A stretch of DNA of 64,000 nucleotides from an uncultured Alphaproteobacteria bacterium. Lineage in GTDB: Bacteria; Pseudomonadota; Alphaproteobacteria; Rs-D84. How positions within the stretch are numbered: position 1 is the stretch's first letter; each line of letters starts with the position of its first letter. A program made the position numbers and the translations under genes. Positions 53,644 through 63,777 of the stretch are shown in pieces. The notes beneath the pieces are model-generated. The model did not search any database. It was not told where the DNA came from and saw only the letters and a list, made by a program, of their open reading frames with translations. The stretch lies in assembly GCA_947054455.1 (NCBI GenBank), contig CAMRWN010000002.1:83976-147975 (forward strand). The letters run 5' to 3'.

Positions 53644-53674
53644 AAATGCGGCGGGAAATTCCGCCGCATTTTAT
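53644..53674. terminator. Bidirectional terminator
   Basis: ATGCGGCGG/CCGCCGCAT stem between convergent genes, immediately after the frameshifted tail's stop. Confidence 0.8.
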
Positions 53675-54828
53675 ACATCAAAATTATAATTTTTTACTGA
53701 TTTTACAATTGCGTTAACCAGCTTGTTCTGGTGGTTGTCGGATTTCAGCAAACGCTCTTCGGCCGCATTTGACAAATGCCCCAGTTCAATCAACGCGCTG
53801 GGGACCGCGCAACGCAAAACCGCGAACGGCGCATGACGAACGCCCGGGCCGGGCTGCGCCTCTATCCCGCCGCTGCGAAACGCGCGCGAACATCCGTTGG
53901 CATACTCTTCGCTCATTTCGGCCAAGGCATGCTGCTGCAGCGCAGACAACGCGACACGTATGTCTTTTTCAAAGTCAGAGAAATCGGACACCCCTATTCT
54001 ATCGGCCGCGTTTTCGGATTCGGCCAATTTTTTCGCTTCTTCGTCGGACGCCTTTTCGGACAATGTGTAAATCGAGAAGCCCTTCATTGCACGGCTGGGG
54101 TTTGCGTTCGCATGCAGTGATAAAAACAAGTCCGCCTTGCGCTGTTCGCCGATTTCGGCACGCTGGGCCAATTTAAGATATCGGTCATCGCTGCGTGTCA
54201 TATAAGTTTTGAATCCCGCCGCATCCAATTTCGTCCGCAGCTTTTTCGCCACCGCCAGAACGATATCCTTTTCACGGGTTCCGCCCTTGCCTATGCAGCC
54301 GGGATCCTTGCCGCCGTGTCCCGCATCAATGACGATAACATATTTATGCGCGGGCGCCGTTTTCGTTCCCGTTGATGCAGCGGCCGTTGCAGTTCTGGCC
54401 GGCGCAGTGCCGGCGGCAAAATCCAAAACCAGACGATATCCGTAATCGCCGTTCGGTTCCAAAACCATGATTTGATTTTTCGGAATCTGGCCGACAGGTT
54501 TGCGCAGGTTTGCCGCAATCTGCAGGCGGTCGCCAACCTGGGTTTGGGAAACAGAAGATATCAGCGTTCCCGACGCCAGCGACGGCGACAGCGATTGATT
54601 TGCGGCCGTATTTGCCAAACTTATTATCAAACGGTTTTCAGGATACGACAGCATATAGCTGGGGCGCATGGATGTTTCAATCACCAGGCGGGTTTTGTTT
54701 CCCGGCTGAACACCGGTTCGCAGCGAGCGCAACGAATTTCGTGCCGCCAGCGCCATCTTGGGCGCGATAGCCACCGCCGCGACTGAAAAACCGGTTATTT
54801 TCAAAAGAGTACGTCTGGATACTTTCAT
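53671..54828 (-). CDS. amiC: N-acetylmuramoyl-L-alanine amidase (AmiA/B/C type)
   Basis: This 385-residue zinc amidase splits daughter-cell peptidoglycan. The N-terminus MKVSRRTLLKITGFSVAAVAIAPKMALA has a twin-arginine motif, so Tat export is likely, as for E. coli AmiA and AmiC. An AMIN domain (about residues 40-130) targets it to the division site. The Amidase_3 domain shows zinc ligands in VIDAGHGGKDPG, a Glu in GTREKDIVLA, SLHANANPS and the catalytic ALIELGHLSN. The blocking-helix region that EnvC/NlpD would relieve appears present near residues 250-300. The symbol is a best fit. Confidence 0.93.
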   Translation of the reverse strand: MKVSRRTLLKITGFSVAAVAIAPKMALAARNSLRSLRTGVQPGNKTRLVIETSMRPSYMLSYPENRLIISLANTAANQSLSPSLASGTLISSVSQTQVGDRLQIAANLRKPVGQIPKNQIMVLEPNGDYGYRLVLDFAAGTAPARTATAAASTGTKTAPAHKYVIVIDAGHGGKDPGCIGKGGTREKDIVLAVAKKLRTKLDAAGFKTYMTRSDDRYLKLAQRAEIGEQRKADLFLSLHANANPSRAMKGFSIYTLSEKASDEEAKKLAESENAADRIGVSDFSDFEKDIRVALSALQQHALAEMSEEYANGCSRAFRSGGIEAQPGPGVRHAPFAVLRCAVPSALIELGHLSNAAEERLLKSDNHQNKLVNAIVKSVKNYNFDV

Positions 54829-54879
54829 TTGAGTGAAATTATATCAAATTTTTAAAAACTGCACAAGTCCCGCGTCCGA

Positions 54880-54909
54880 AAAAATCCCCCAAGGCGGGGG
54901 ATTTTAAAA
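54880..54909 (-). terminator. Terminator of the 414-residue secreted protein gene
   Basis: On the minus strand AAATCCCCC/GGGGGATTT hairpin followed by TTTTT. Confidence 0.82.
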
Positions 54910-56154
54910 TTACTTGCTGACGCAGTTTGCAAATATTTGCGCAATCAGGGACGATTCCTCGCCGGTCATTGATGCGACCGGCACGACATAGCAGCGCGCA
55001 CTGTCGCGCATAATGAACACCTTAGTTCCGCGCTTGTATGCGTTTTTCATATTGTCAATCTGGGCCGAAGACAGAAACGCGTTCTGGGTTGTCGCCGGCA
55101 ACGACATCGCGGCGTTTACCACCTGATGCGCGGTGCCATAGCTCCACAATTCCGACATGGATGTGATTTCCATATAAACCGGCCAGTTTTCATACGGGTT
55201 TTCTTTTGCCTCTTCCACGGTCGGGAACGCAACCCCGGTGATAAGCGCCGCCGCCGTCTGCAGTGCGGTCGGCTGAGATGCGCCGGAAGATGTGTGCGAA
55301 ACCGTATTAAGCTGCATATTATCGCCGCACGCCAAATTCATTCGGTTTGTATACCCGGCCAGCACCGCGTCAACCGCATTCTGCCAGTCGGCGCCCTTTT
55401 TATTTAAATCCAAACTGACGATTTTTTCCGCCCATCCCCAAACACTGGCGCCGACATTGCCCGCGTTTGCAAAACGGGTGACCATTTCCGCACTGCCCCC
55501 CGGAACGCCTGCACCGCAATAGTCCGTCAGTTGCGATGTCAGCATGCTGGTCGTTTCGTTCCCGTACGCCAGCGAAACCGAATGACATGCCATGGCGGCT
55601 TCCAATTCCTGGCGACGCTGCAGGCACAAATCGGAATGAGACTTGCTCAGCTGTGTGGCCATGTTTGACATCGCCAGATAAGACATCAATTCCTGTTGCA
55701 CATACGACGGACACAGACGCGCCGCGGTGTTCATGCCACCAACGCCCGTACGTGTGTTCGTATCGTACTGCGGCAGCAGGATAGATGTGTCCTTTTGCAG
55801 GCACAGCAATGTATAATTGTACAGTTCGCTTTCGGTCGCATACTGGCAACGGCCGTCGCGCTGGCCCGGGATGACGGAAACGTCCCCGCAATAATCCGAC
55901 AGACACTTGTAAATGCGTTCACGGCACGCGGTGTCGACATCGGGCTGGGTTATCATATAATATGTATTGCGCTGATTTGCCTTGTACGCATTTGCCAGAC
56001 CCTGGTTCCCGCGCGCGCCGCCCGTTCCGGACGCAGACGACGATACCCCGCGCACGGTGTTTGACGCCCCCACGGTACCCGCAGACAGTGCATATGCCCC
56101 ACCGCCCCAGCAGCATAATCCGACCAAACCAAACAATGCAAAGATGTTTTTCAT
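54910..56154 (-). CDS. Secreted Cys-containing protein, relative of the 789-residue protein
   Basis: Encodes 414 residues with an AGAGGGATTTTC site. Signal peptide MKNIFALFGLVGLCCWGGGAYA, then a Gly/Ser/Ala-rich linker and a domain with regularly spaced cysteines: CRERIYKCLSDYC, GRCQYATESELYNYTLLCLQ, LCPSYVQQELMSYLAM and CLQRRQELEAAMACHSVSLAYGNE. The C-x6-C-x3-Y-C start mirrors CREAYSTCMDQFC in the protein at 10998. The C-terminal ~80 residues end in IFANCVSK. Periplasmic or surface role; no enzyme motif. Confidence 0.75.
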   Translation of the reverse strand: MKNIFALFGLVGLCCWGGGAYALSAGTVGASNTVRGVSSSASGTGGARGNQGLANAYKANQRNTYYMITQPDVDTACRERIYKCLSDYCGDVSVIPGQRDGRCQYATESELYNYTLLCLQKDTSILLPQYDTNTRTGVGGMNTAARLCPSYVQQELMSYLAMSNMATQLSKSHSDLCLQRRQELEAAMACHSVSLAYGNETTSMLTSQLTDYCGAGVPGGSAEMVTRFANAGNVGASVWGWAEKIVSLDLNKKGADWQNAVDAVLAGYTNRMNLACGDNMQLNTVSHTSSGASQPTALQTAAALITGVAFPTVEEAKENPYENWPVYMEITSMSELWSYGTAHQVVNAAMSLPATTQNAFLSSAQIDNMKNAYKRGTKVFIMRDSARCYVVPVASMTGEESSLIAQIFANCVSK

Positions 56155-56274
56155 TGAAAATCCCTCTCGTTATCAGAAATTTTAACACATCGGGATTCAA
56201 AAGGCAAACATTCATTTAACACGGCATGCAACAAATCGATTGATTTGCACTGACAAATCTATAATAATTCGGGC

Positions 56275-57346
56275 ATGATTATACCAAATGAAATTTTAAC
56301 CCGAATTTCCGACGACATTTCCGCCGTCAGGGGGTTTCTTTGACCCGGCAAAGCTGGAATCTGAAATAAGCGAACTGACCCGCCAGACCGAAAATCCCGA
56401 ATTTTGGGATAATCCGGACGCCGCGCGTACTGTAATGCAGAAAAAATCATCCAAGGAAAAGGCGTTAAGCGAACTGCGCGCAATGGAATCCGAATATGCC
56501 AACCTGCGTGATTTATATGAAATCGCCCCGGATGACGCGGATGTTGTCGCAGCGATTGAAAATTTGGCGGATACGGCGCACCGCGCGAAATTTATCACCC
56601 TGTTCAAAGACCCGGCGGACAATAACGGCGCATTCTTGTTCATCCAGGCCGGCGCCGGCGGAACCGAGGCCCAAGACTGGGCCCAGATGCTGTCGCGGAT
56701 GTACGCCCGCTGGGCCGAGCGGCACGGATTTTCAACAGAGGTCATAGAAGAACACGAAGGCGACACCGCGGGAATAAAAAACATTACATACCGCATATCT
56801 GGCGAACGCGCGTACGGTTGGCTAAAGAATGAAATCGGTGTGCATCGTCTGGTGCGTATATCACCCTTTAACGCCAATGGCAAACGCCAGACCAGCTTCG
56901 CATCCGTCGACGTATGGCCCGACATCGACGACACCATAGAAATAGAAATAAACGACAAAGACCTGCGGATTGATACATACCGTTCGTCCGGCGCGGGTGG
57001 CCAGCATGTTAACAAAACCGACAGCGCGGTGCGCATAACCCACCTGCCTACGAATACGGTGGTAACATGCCAGAACGAACGCAGCCAGATTCAAAACAAG
57101 GAAATGGCGATGAAAATGCTGCGTTCGCGCCTGTATGAACTGGAACTGCAGAAACGCGCCGAGGAGGAAAATGCCGCCAAGGCCGCGCAAAAGAAAATCG
57201 AATGGGGCAGCCAGATTCGCAACTATGTACTGTACCCATACCAGCTGGTCAAGGATGTGCGCACCGGGGTCGAAAAAACTGATTCCGATGCGGTTCTGGA
57301 CGGGGATTTGGACGAATTTATGCTAAGCCTGCTGCAGCGCGGATAA
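56275..57346 (+). CDS. prfB: Peptide chain release factor 2 (programmed +1 frameshift)
   Basis: RF2 reads UAA and UGA. A 22-codon first frame (MIIPNEILTRISDDISAVRGFL) ends at an in-frame TGA at 56341-56343. The site AGGGGG-TTT-CTT-TGA-C is the classic RF2 autoregulatory frameshift: the internal Shine-Dalgarno-like AGGGGG and CTT slip into the +1 frame. It continues DPAKLESEISELTRQ for 334 more residues (356 total). The C-terminal part has the GGQ peptidyl-hydrolysis motif (SSGAGGQHVNKTDSAVR). The stop-codon-recognition SPF-type motif is SPFNANGKRQTSF. A TATAAT box lies 10 bases before the ATG with no clear Shine-Dalgarno. Confidence 0.97.
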
Positions 57347-57398
57347 AAAAACAAACCGGCTTAGGCCGGTTTTTATTCTGGTGCACCCGGCGCGATTC
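57346..57398 (+). repeat. Partial copy of tRNA-Arg 3' end plus terminator
   Basis: A 53-base segment matches 57503-57555 with one mismatch (CTTAG versus CTTAT). It contains a terminator hairpin (AACCGGC/GCCGGTT, also serving prfB) and the last ~20 bases of a tRNA-Arg including CCA. It then diverges into a ~104-base spacer with no gene. Confidence 0.85.
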
Positions 57399-57502
57399 AC
57401 TCGGCATAAATGCCTGCGTGGCATTCCTGACGTCTCGACTGCGCGAATGCTTGTCTCGACTAGTCATTGTCGAACGCGCGTTCTAATCGCGGCATATAAA
57501 AT

Positions 57503-57555
57503 AAAAAACAAACCGGCTTATGCCGGTTTTTATTCTGGTGCACCCGGCGCGATTC
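57503..57555 (+). repeat. tRNA-Arg 3' end plus terminator (parent copy)
   Basis: Second member of the 53-base direct repeat, 157 bases from the first. It includes the functional terminator of tRNA-Arg on the minus strand and the 3' end of the intact tRNA. Confidence 0.85.
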
Positions 57556-57612
57556 GAACGCGCAATCCCCGCCTTCGGAGGGCGATGCTCTATCCAGTTG
57601 AGCCACGGGTGC
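57536..57612 (-). tRNA. tRNA-Arg(CCG)
   Basis: Minus-strand cloverleaf: acceptor GCACCCG/CGGGTGC, anticodon stem CGCCC/GGGCG-like with loop CTCCGAA (anticodon CCG), T loop TTCGAAT and encoded CCA. Confidence 0.94.
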
Positions 57613-57762
57613 AAGTATTCCTGATTGTACCGCTTTTTATAAAAAATGCAAGCAGTGCTTTCACATATTTAAACGCCGCGCACACGTTCGGCAAAAATAC
57701 GATTGCAACAGGAAATAATTCCCGCTACAGTTCATACATAATATAAATAGGAGGGAATTCAT

Positions 57763-58215
57763 ATGTTCAGATTTTTGTTAATTGCACTGGCACTGGCGGG
57801 TTGCAACAGTATTTATGTAAAGCCCGGTACACTGGATACCACCAAAACATTTTACGCGGACCGCGGCGGATACACAATGCGCCGCAGCATCAAGCAACAG
57901 ATGGAGGCACGTGGATATAACGTGGTTGTCGGCATCGCCAAATCAGCCACACATTTGAACGACGGCGCCGAAGGAATAGAAATTGATTCCGCTGGCGTTC
58001 CAAACGATGCGCGCTATATTGTCAAAGTAAATGAACGCCGTGAAATGTTCAATCCGTTTTGGTGTCCGCTGAATGGTTTTTGGTGGTGGAATTTCAACGT
58101 ATCCATTGCCGACCAGAAAACGGGACAAGAACTGATGACATGGCGCGGGCGCGGATGCTCGCACAGTTCGCTGCGCAAGCTGAACAAAATTTTGGAACAA
58201 ATGGAAATTAAATGA
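57763..58215 (+). CDS. Small lipoprotein (150 residues)
   Basis: AGGAGGG site and a lipoprotein signal MFRFLLIALALAGC with the lipobox cysteine at residue 14. The mature part is compact: TKTFYADRGGYTMRRSIKQQMEARGYNVVVGIAKS, with a Trp/Phe-rich FWCPLNGFWWWNFNVSIAD and a second cysteine pair (CP and GCSHSS). Probably outer-membrane-anchored, facing the periplasm. No family recognised; the fold may resemble small beta-rich lipoproteins such as LptE-like or DUF4136-like proteins. Its end overlaps the next gene (ATGA). Confidence 0.75.
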   Translation: MFRFLLIALALAGCNSIYVKPGTLDTTKTFYADRGGYTMRRSIKQQMEARGYNVVVGIAKSATHLNDGAEGIEIDSAGVPNDARYIVKVNERREMFNPFWCPLNGFWWWNFNVSIADQKTGQELMTWRGRGCSHSSLRKLNKILEQMEIK

Positions 58216-58637
58216 CGTCAGACGAAAATATCGCGGCAATTTTAGAAATAGTCAGGGCGTGCGACGCCCTGCAATTGTGTACGTGCGGCGCGACCGAATA
58301 CCCAGAAACACGACACGTATCCAATGCAATGAACCGTGATGCGAATGATTTGACACTGATGTTCATGACCGGCGCAAAAACGCCAAAGGCGGCACAACTG
58401 CGCGCTAATCCTAAATGCTGTCTGTACTATTTCAACGACGCAAACCGTCATGCGGTGCGACTGTTCGGCGAAATCGAATTTATTGCGGACATGGCGTTGC
58501 GACGCGTGCACTGGCGACCGGAATTTGCAAAATTCGGATACAACGGCCCAGACGACCCGGATTTCGCGCTTATGCGTTTTATACCACGAAAATACAAATT
58601 TTATGTCGCATCCGAGTTAAAATCAGGAACACTGTGA
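58212..58637 (+). CDS. Pyridoxamine 5'-phosphate oxidase-like flavin-binding protein
   Basis: A 141-residue split-barrel protein of the general stress protein 26/PNPOx-like class. Typical order: LQLCTCGATEYPETRHVSNAMNRDA (barrel strands), LMFMTGAKTPKAAQLRANPKCCLYYF (the T-x-K-x2-Q/A-L-x2-N-P signature), and VRLFGEIEFIADMALRRVHWRPEF. It likely binds FMN or F420-like cofactors; the substrate is unknown. Translationally coupled to the lipoprotein. Confidence 0.85.
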   Translation: MTSDENIAAILEIVRACDALQLCTCGATEYPETRHVSNAMNRDANDLTLMFMTGAKTPKAAQLRANPKCCLYYFNDANRHAVRLFGEIEFIADMALRRVHWRPEFAKFGYNGPDDPDFALMRFIPRKYKFYVASELKSGTL

Positions 58638-58647
58638 AAATAACAAT

Positions 58648-58680
58648 AAAAAAAGGGGCCGAAAAAACGGCCCCTTTTAA
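58648..58680. terminator. Bidirectional terminator
   Basis: AAAAGGGGCCG/CGGCCCCTTTT stem with an A6 loop between the convergent PNPOx-like and rubrerythrin genes. Confidence 0.85.
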
Positions 58681-58693
58681 ACAACTTGTGATA

Positions 58694-59317
58694 TTATTCA
58701 TCAATGTTTGTGTATTCGCAAAAACCTTCGTTTGTATCGCAGCGGGAAATTGTGCCTTCGCTGATGAAATATCCGCGTTCATGCAGACATGCCGCGCACA
58801 TTTCCGGGGCCTCGGTTCCGATGTGCCAGTTGCCACAGTTTGTGCAGCGCCACATGACAACCTTGTCCTGTTTGAACAATGTGCCGTTTTCAATGGCTTC
58901 GGCCAGTGCGCGATAACGCGATTCATGATAACGTTCGGCATAACCGATGTTTTTCAAAACTTCCGCAATCGCCGGGAAGCCTTCCTGGGCCGCAATCTGG
59001 GCAAATTTCGGATACATTTCGGTATTTTCTTCGTGTTCACCGTATGCCGCCGCCTTCAGATTTTCCAATGTAGTTCCGATTTTGCCGGCCGGGAAAGACG
59101 CGGTAATTTCCAAATCACCGCCTTCCAAAAACTTGAACAGACGAGACGCGTGTTCCTTTTCCTGGTCCGCAGTTTCCAAAAAGATTTTCGCAATTGCCTG
59201 ATAGCCTTCCTTTTTCGCCTTGGATGCAAAGAAGGTATAACGGTTGCGCGCCTGGGATTCGCCGGCAAATGCCATCAGCAAATTCTTTTCGGTCTGCGTT
59301 CCTTTTAGTGTTGCCAT
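58694..59317 (-). CDS. rbr: Rubrerythrin
   Basis: A 207-residue diiron peroxidase that detoxifies hydrogen peroxide in anaerobes and microaerophiles. ATG 59317 has an AAGGAGAAAA site. The diiron domain has the ligand helices NLLMAFAGESQARNRYTFF, TADQEKEHASRLF, AAYGEHEENTEMYP and NIGYAERYHESRYRAL. The C-terminal rubredoxin domain has both CxxC pairs (WRCTNCGNW and PEMCAACLHERGYF). Its presence suggests a low-oxygen lifestyle. Confidence 0.96.
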   Translation of the reverse strand: MATLKGTQTEKNLLMAFAGESQARNRYTFFASKAKKEGYQAIAKIFLETADQEKEHASRLFKFLEGGDLEITASFPAGKIGTTLENLKAAAYGEHEENTEMYPKFAQIAAQEGFPAIAEVLKNIGYAERYHESRYRALAEAIENGTLFKQDKVVMWRCTNCGNWHIGTEAPEMCAACLHERGYFISEGTISRCDTNEGFCEYTNIDE

Positions 59318-59399
59318 GATTTTCTCCTTTATGTAGTTTAGCTTGTGCATAAAATCCTAGCACATGGTAATTGAAAAATCAAAAAAATTATTATGCCGC

Positions 59400-61279
<1,880 letters not shown>

Positions 61280-61309
61280 TAAACACATTAAAAATAAAAA
61301 GGCAAAAAA

Positions 61310-61540
61310 ATGTTTGGAAAAGTAAAAAAAGTATTCTTTACCGGTGTGTTTGGGATTTTGTATGTTTCGTTTATTGCACAGTTGGTATATATTCTGGGCT
61401 GGACACACGGATTTGAAAACAAACTGATTCAGCTGGCGTTGCTGTCGCTGGAATGGCTGGTTCTGATTGCGGCACGTTATCTGTCAAAGCGCAGCAGCGG
61501 TGCCGCCCAGCATAACGGCTATAACAACCGCCGTCGTTAA
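61310..61540 (+). CDS. Small two-helix membrane protein (76 residues)
   Basis: AAAAAGGC site, then MFGKVKKVFFTGVFGILYVSFIAQLVYILGW (helix 1), a short loop and LIQLALLSLEWLVLIAARYL (helix 2), ending in a basic, Asn/Arg-rich tail. Both ends should be cytoplasmic. Directly after ssrA and followed by a terminator. No family recognised. Confidence 0.65.
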   Translation: MFGKVKKVFFTGVFGILYVSFIAQLVYILGWTHGFENKLIQLALLSLEWLVLIAARYLSKRSSGAAQHNGYNNRRR

Positions 61541-61556
61541 TATTGCGACAACGCAT

Positions 61557-61586
61557 AAAAAATCCCCGCAATCGGGGATTTTTTTA
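61557..61586 (+). terminator. Terminator of the small membrane protein gene
   Basis: AATCCCCG/CGGGGATT stem with CAAT loop and seven T residues. Confidence 0.85.
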
Positions 61587-61668
61587 TATTCGTTTTGCCC
61601 GGCGAAGAATCCGCCCCCCCAACATATCCCGCACTATAAAAGTTCATTTTATTCTTGTCCATATTGCT

Positions 61669-61695
61669 CTTGAAAATCAATAAAAATGCCTTATT
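61669..61695 (+). promoter_or_regulatory. Possible heat-shock promoter of the Lon-like gene
   Basis: CTTGAA (61669-61674) and CTTATT (61690-61695) resemble the alphaproteobacterial sigma-32 pattern, with 17 bp between CTTG and CTTATT. Confidence 0.35.
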
Positions 61696-61707
61696 ATTAG
61701 TTTTACC

Positions 61708-63465
61708 ATGAAAGAATATATTTTACCTTTTCGAAATCTTGTCGTCAGCCCGGGATTAACCGTGCCGCTGTACATAGACAATCCATTATCTATCGCCTGC
61801 ATAGAAGCCGCGATGAAAAACAGCCGCCGCATCGTCCTGACGCCGCAGCACAGCTGGGGCTATCCGGCCGAGGCCGGGGATGTATATGATGCGGGGACAA
61901 TCGGCGACATCGCCCAGGTTTTACGCATGCCGGACGGTTCGGTTCACGCAATAGTACGCACGACGGGCGTTGTAAAGATATCGGACATTTCCGTTGAAAA
62001 CGGATTGTTTACCGGCGAAATGACGCCGCTGGAAATTCTGGACGACATGGAAACGGAACGCGTCGTTGCATTGCGCGACAAGATAACCGCAAATCTGCAG
62101 TCGCTATATGCATCGCGCAAGGCCAAGACGGACAAGCTGCGCGCTGTTGCACAAAATTATCCGCTGCCGGCGTTCATAGACTCGGTCGTGCAAATGCTGG
62201 ACGTTGAAACGGACATATCCGTCCAGATTCTGTGCGCAAACACTTGGCTGGAAAAACTGATTATTCTGCTGGGCCAGGTCAACCTGCTGGGCGAGACGAT
62301 GAAAATAGAAGATTCCATCAACCGCCGCATAAACCAGCAAATGGAAAACGGCCGCCGCGACGCATTTCTGCAGGAAAAGCTGCGTGCGATTCAAAAAGAA
62401 CTGGGCGACGACAGCGAGGAAATGGATGCGGAAAACATGCGCCGCCGCATAGAAAAAGCCCCCCTGCCCGCGGATGCCCGCGACAAGGCCATGTCGGAAT
62501 GGCGCCGCATGCGCAGTCTGTCGCCAATGTCGAACGAAGGCGGCCTGCTGAAGACATATCTGGATGAACTGCTGGCGATGCCATGGACAAAATCTTCGTC
62601 TGCGCCGATTGATTTGAAAAATGCACGCGCCACATTGGATTCGTGCCACAGCGGCATGCCCGGCGTCAAGGAACGCATTCTGGAACACATTGCAGTCATG
62701 AAAAAAACGGGCCGCAACCAAGGCAGCATTTTATGTCTGGTCGGGGCGCCGGGTGTCGGCAAGACATCCCTGTGCAAGTCAATTGCAGACGCACTGGGCC
62801 GCAAGTATCAGCGCATATCGCTGGGTGGAATATCGGACGAGTCGCATTTCCGCGGCCACCGCAAAACCTATATAGGTGCGCAAACCGGGCGAATAATGGA
62901 CGCACTGAAACGCTGCAAGGTGAACAATCCTGTCATTGTTTTGGACGAAATCGACAAAATGGGCCGCGATTGGCGCGGGGATCCGGAATCGGCGCTGCTG
63001 GAAATACTGGACCCGGAACAGAACAAGACGTTCCGCGACCATTATCTGGAGGTTGATTTCGACCTGTCCAACGTATTGTTCATCGCAACCGCGAACAGTC
63101 TGAACATGTCCAGCGCGCTAAAAGACAGAATGGAAATTATCGAAATCCCCGGATATGACACCGCGGAAAAGATAAAAATCGCACGCGACCATCTGATTGC
63201 GCGCGCCGCCCGCGACACGGGTTGGGACATGGACAACATCGTCATATCAGACGACGCCATACGGCATGTTATTCAAAATCATACGTCGGAACAAGGCGTG
63301 CGCCAGTTGCAGCGCGAACTGACCGCGATTCTGCGGCGCACCCTGCTGGAAAACGACGGCGAAGATGCAAAAACCGAATTTACACCGGCGACGATAGACA
63401 GACTGCTGTCCGTGCGTCAGTCGGCCGGATTCGCAAAAAAAATCGGGTTCGGGATACGGGCCTAG
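61708..63465 (+). CDS. Lon-like AAA+ protein lacking the protease domain
   Basis: Encodes 585 residues. Residues 1-190 form the Lon N-domain (YILPFRNLVVSPGLTVPLYI). Helical residues ~190-300 contain LQEKLRAIQKELGDD, as in LonA. The AAA+ module has Walker A GAPGVGKT (346-353), LGGISDESHFRGHRKTYIGA, Walker B VIVLDEIDKM (D413, E414) and the sensor ATANSLNMSSALKDRMEII. The protein stops just after the alpha-helical lid (SEQGVRQLQRELTAILRRTLLE). The ~200-residue Ser-Lys protease domain of LonA (about 780-800 residues total) is absent and not encoded in any nearby frame. It may unfold without cleaving, or work with another protease. Confidence 0.88.
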   Translation: MKEYILPFRNLVVSPGLTVPLYIDNPLSIACIEAAMKNSRRIVLTPQHSWGYPAEAGDVYDAGTIGDIAQVLRMPDGSVHAIVRTTGVVKISDISVENGLFTGEMTPLEILDDMETERVVALRDKITANLQSLYASRKAKTDKLRAVAQNYPLPAFIDSVVQMLDVETDISVQILCANTWLEKLIILLGQVNLLGETMKIEDSINRRINQQMENGRRDAFLQEKLRAIQKELGDDSEEMDAENMRRRIEKAPLPADARDKAMSEWRRMRSLSPMSNEGGLLKTYLDELLAMPWTKSSSAPIDLKNARATLDSCHSGMPGVKERILEHIAVMKKTGRNQGSILCLVGAPGVGKTSLCKSIADALGRKYQRISLGGISDESHFRGHRKTYIGAQTGRIMDALKRCKVNNPVIVLDEIDKMGRDWRGDPESALLEILDPEQNKTFRDHYLEVDFDLSNVLFIATANSLNMSSALKDRMEIIEIPGYDTAEKIKIARDHLIARAARDTGWDMDNIVISDDAIRHVIQNHTSEQGVRQLQRELTAILRRTLLENDGEDAKTEFTPATIDRLLSVRQSAGFAKKIGFGIRA

Positions 63466-63487
63466 CAAATAAACAAAAGGACATAAT

Positions 63488-63775
63488 ATGAAAATCCTGC
63501 ATGCATACGAAATTGTAAAGACCATCGAAAAATCCAATGCCAAAATCCGCTTTCTAGAAGGTGCATATTCGGAACAATACATCTTGGACGACGTCAATCA
63601 TTTCATAATCGCAACCAAACTGGGACCAGTAGCGGGCAAACAACTGATATACACAGCCAGCACAGAGGTGGCACACCCCTGCAATGATACTGATTTCCAT
63701 GGACGCCCCGCGCAGATAATATTTGATGCCCTGCGCAAAAAAATGTGTCAAAATAATCAAAATCGGACGCGTTAA
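63488..63775 (+). CDS. Hypothetical 95-residue protein
   Basis: An AAAAGGACAT site precedes ATG 63488. The product is small and soluble (MKILHAYEIVKTIEKSNAKIRFLEGAYSEQYILDDVNHFIIATKL). It lies between the Lon-like gene (22 bp) and tsaB (2 bp), so all three are probably co-transcribed. No family recognised. Confidence 0.65.
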   Translation: MKILHAYEIVKTIEKSNAKIRFLEGAYSEQYILDDVNHFIIATKLGPVAGKQLIYTASTEVAHPCNDTDFHGRPAQIIFDALRKKMCQNNQNRTR

Positions 63776-63777
63776 AA

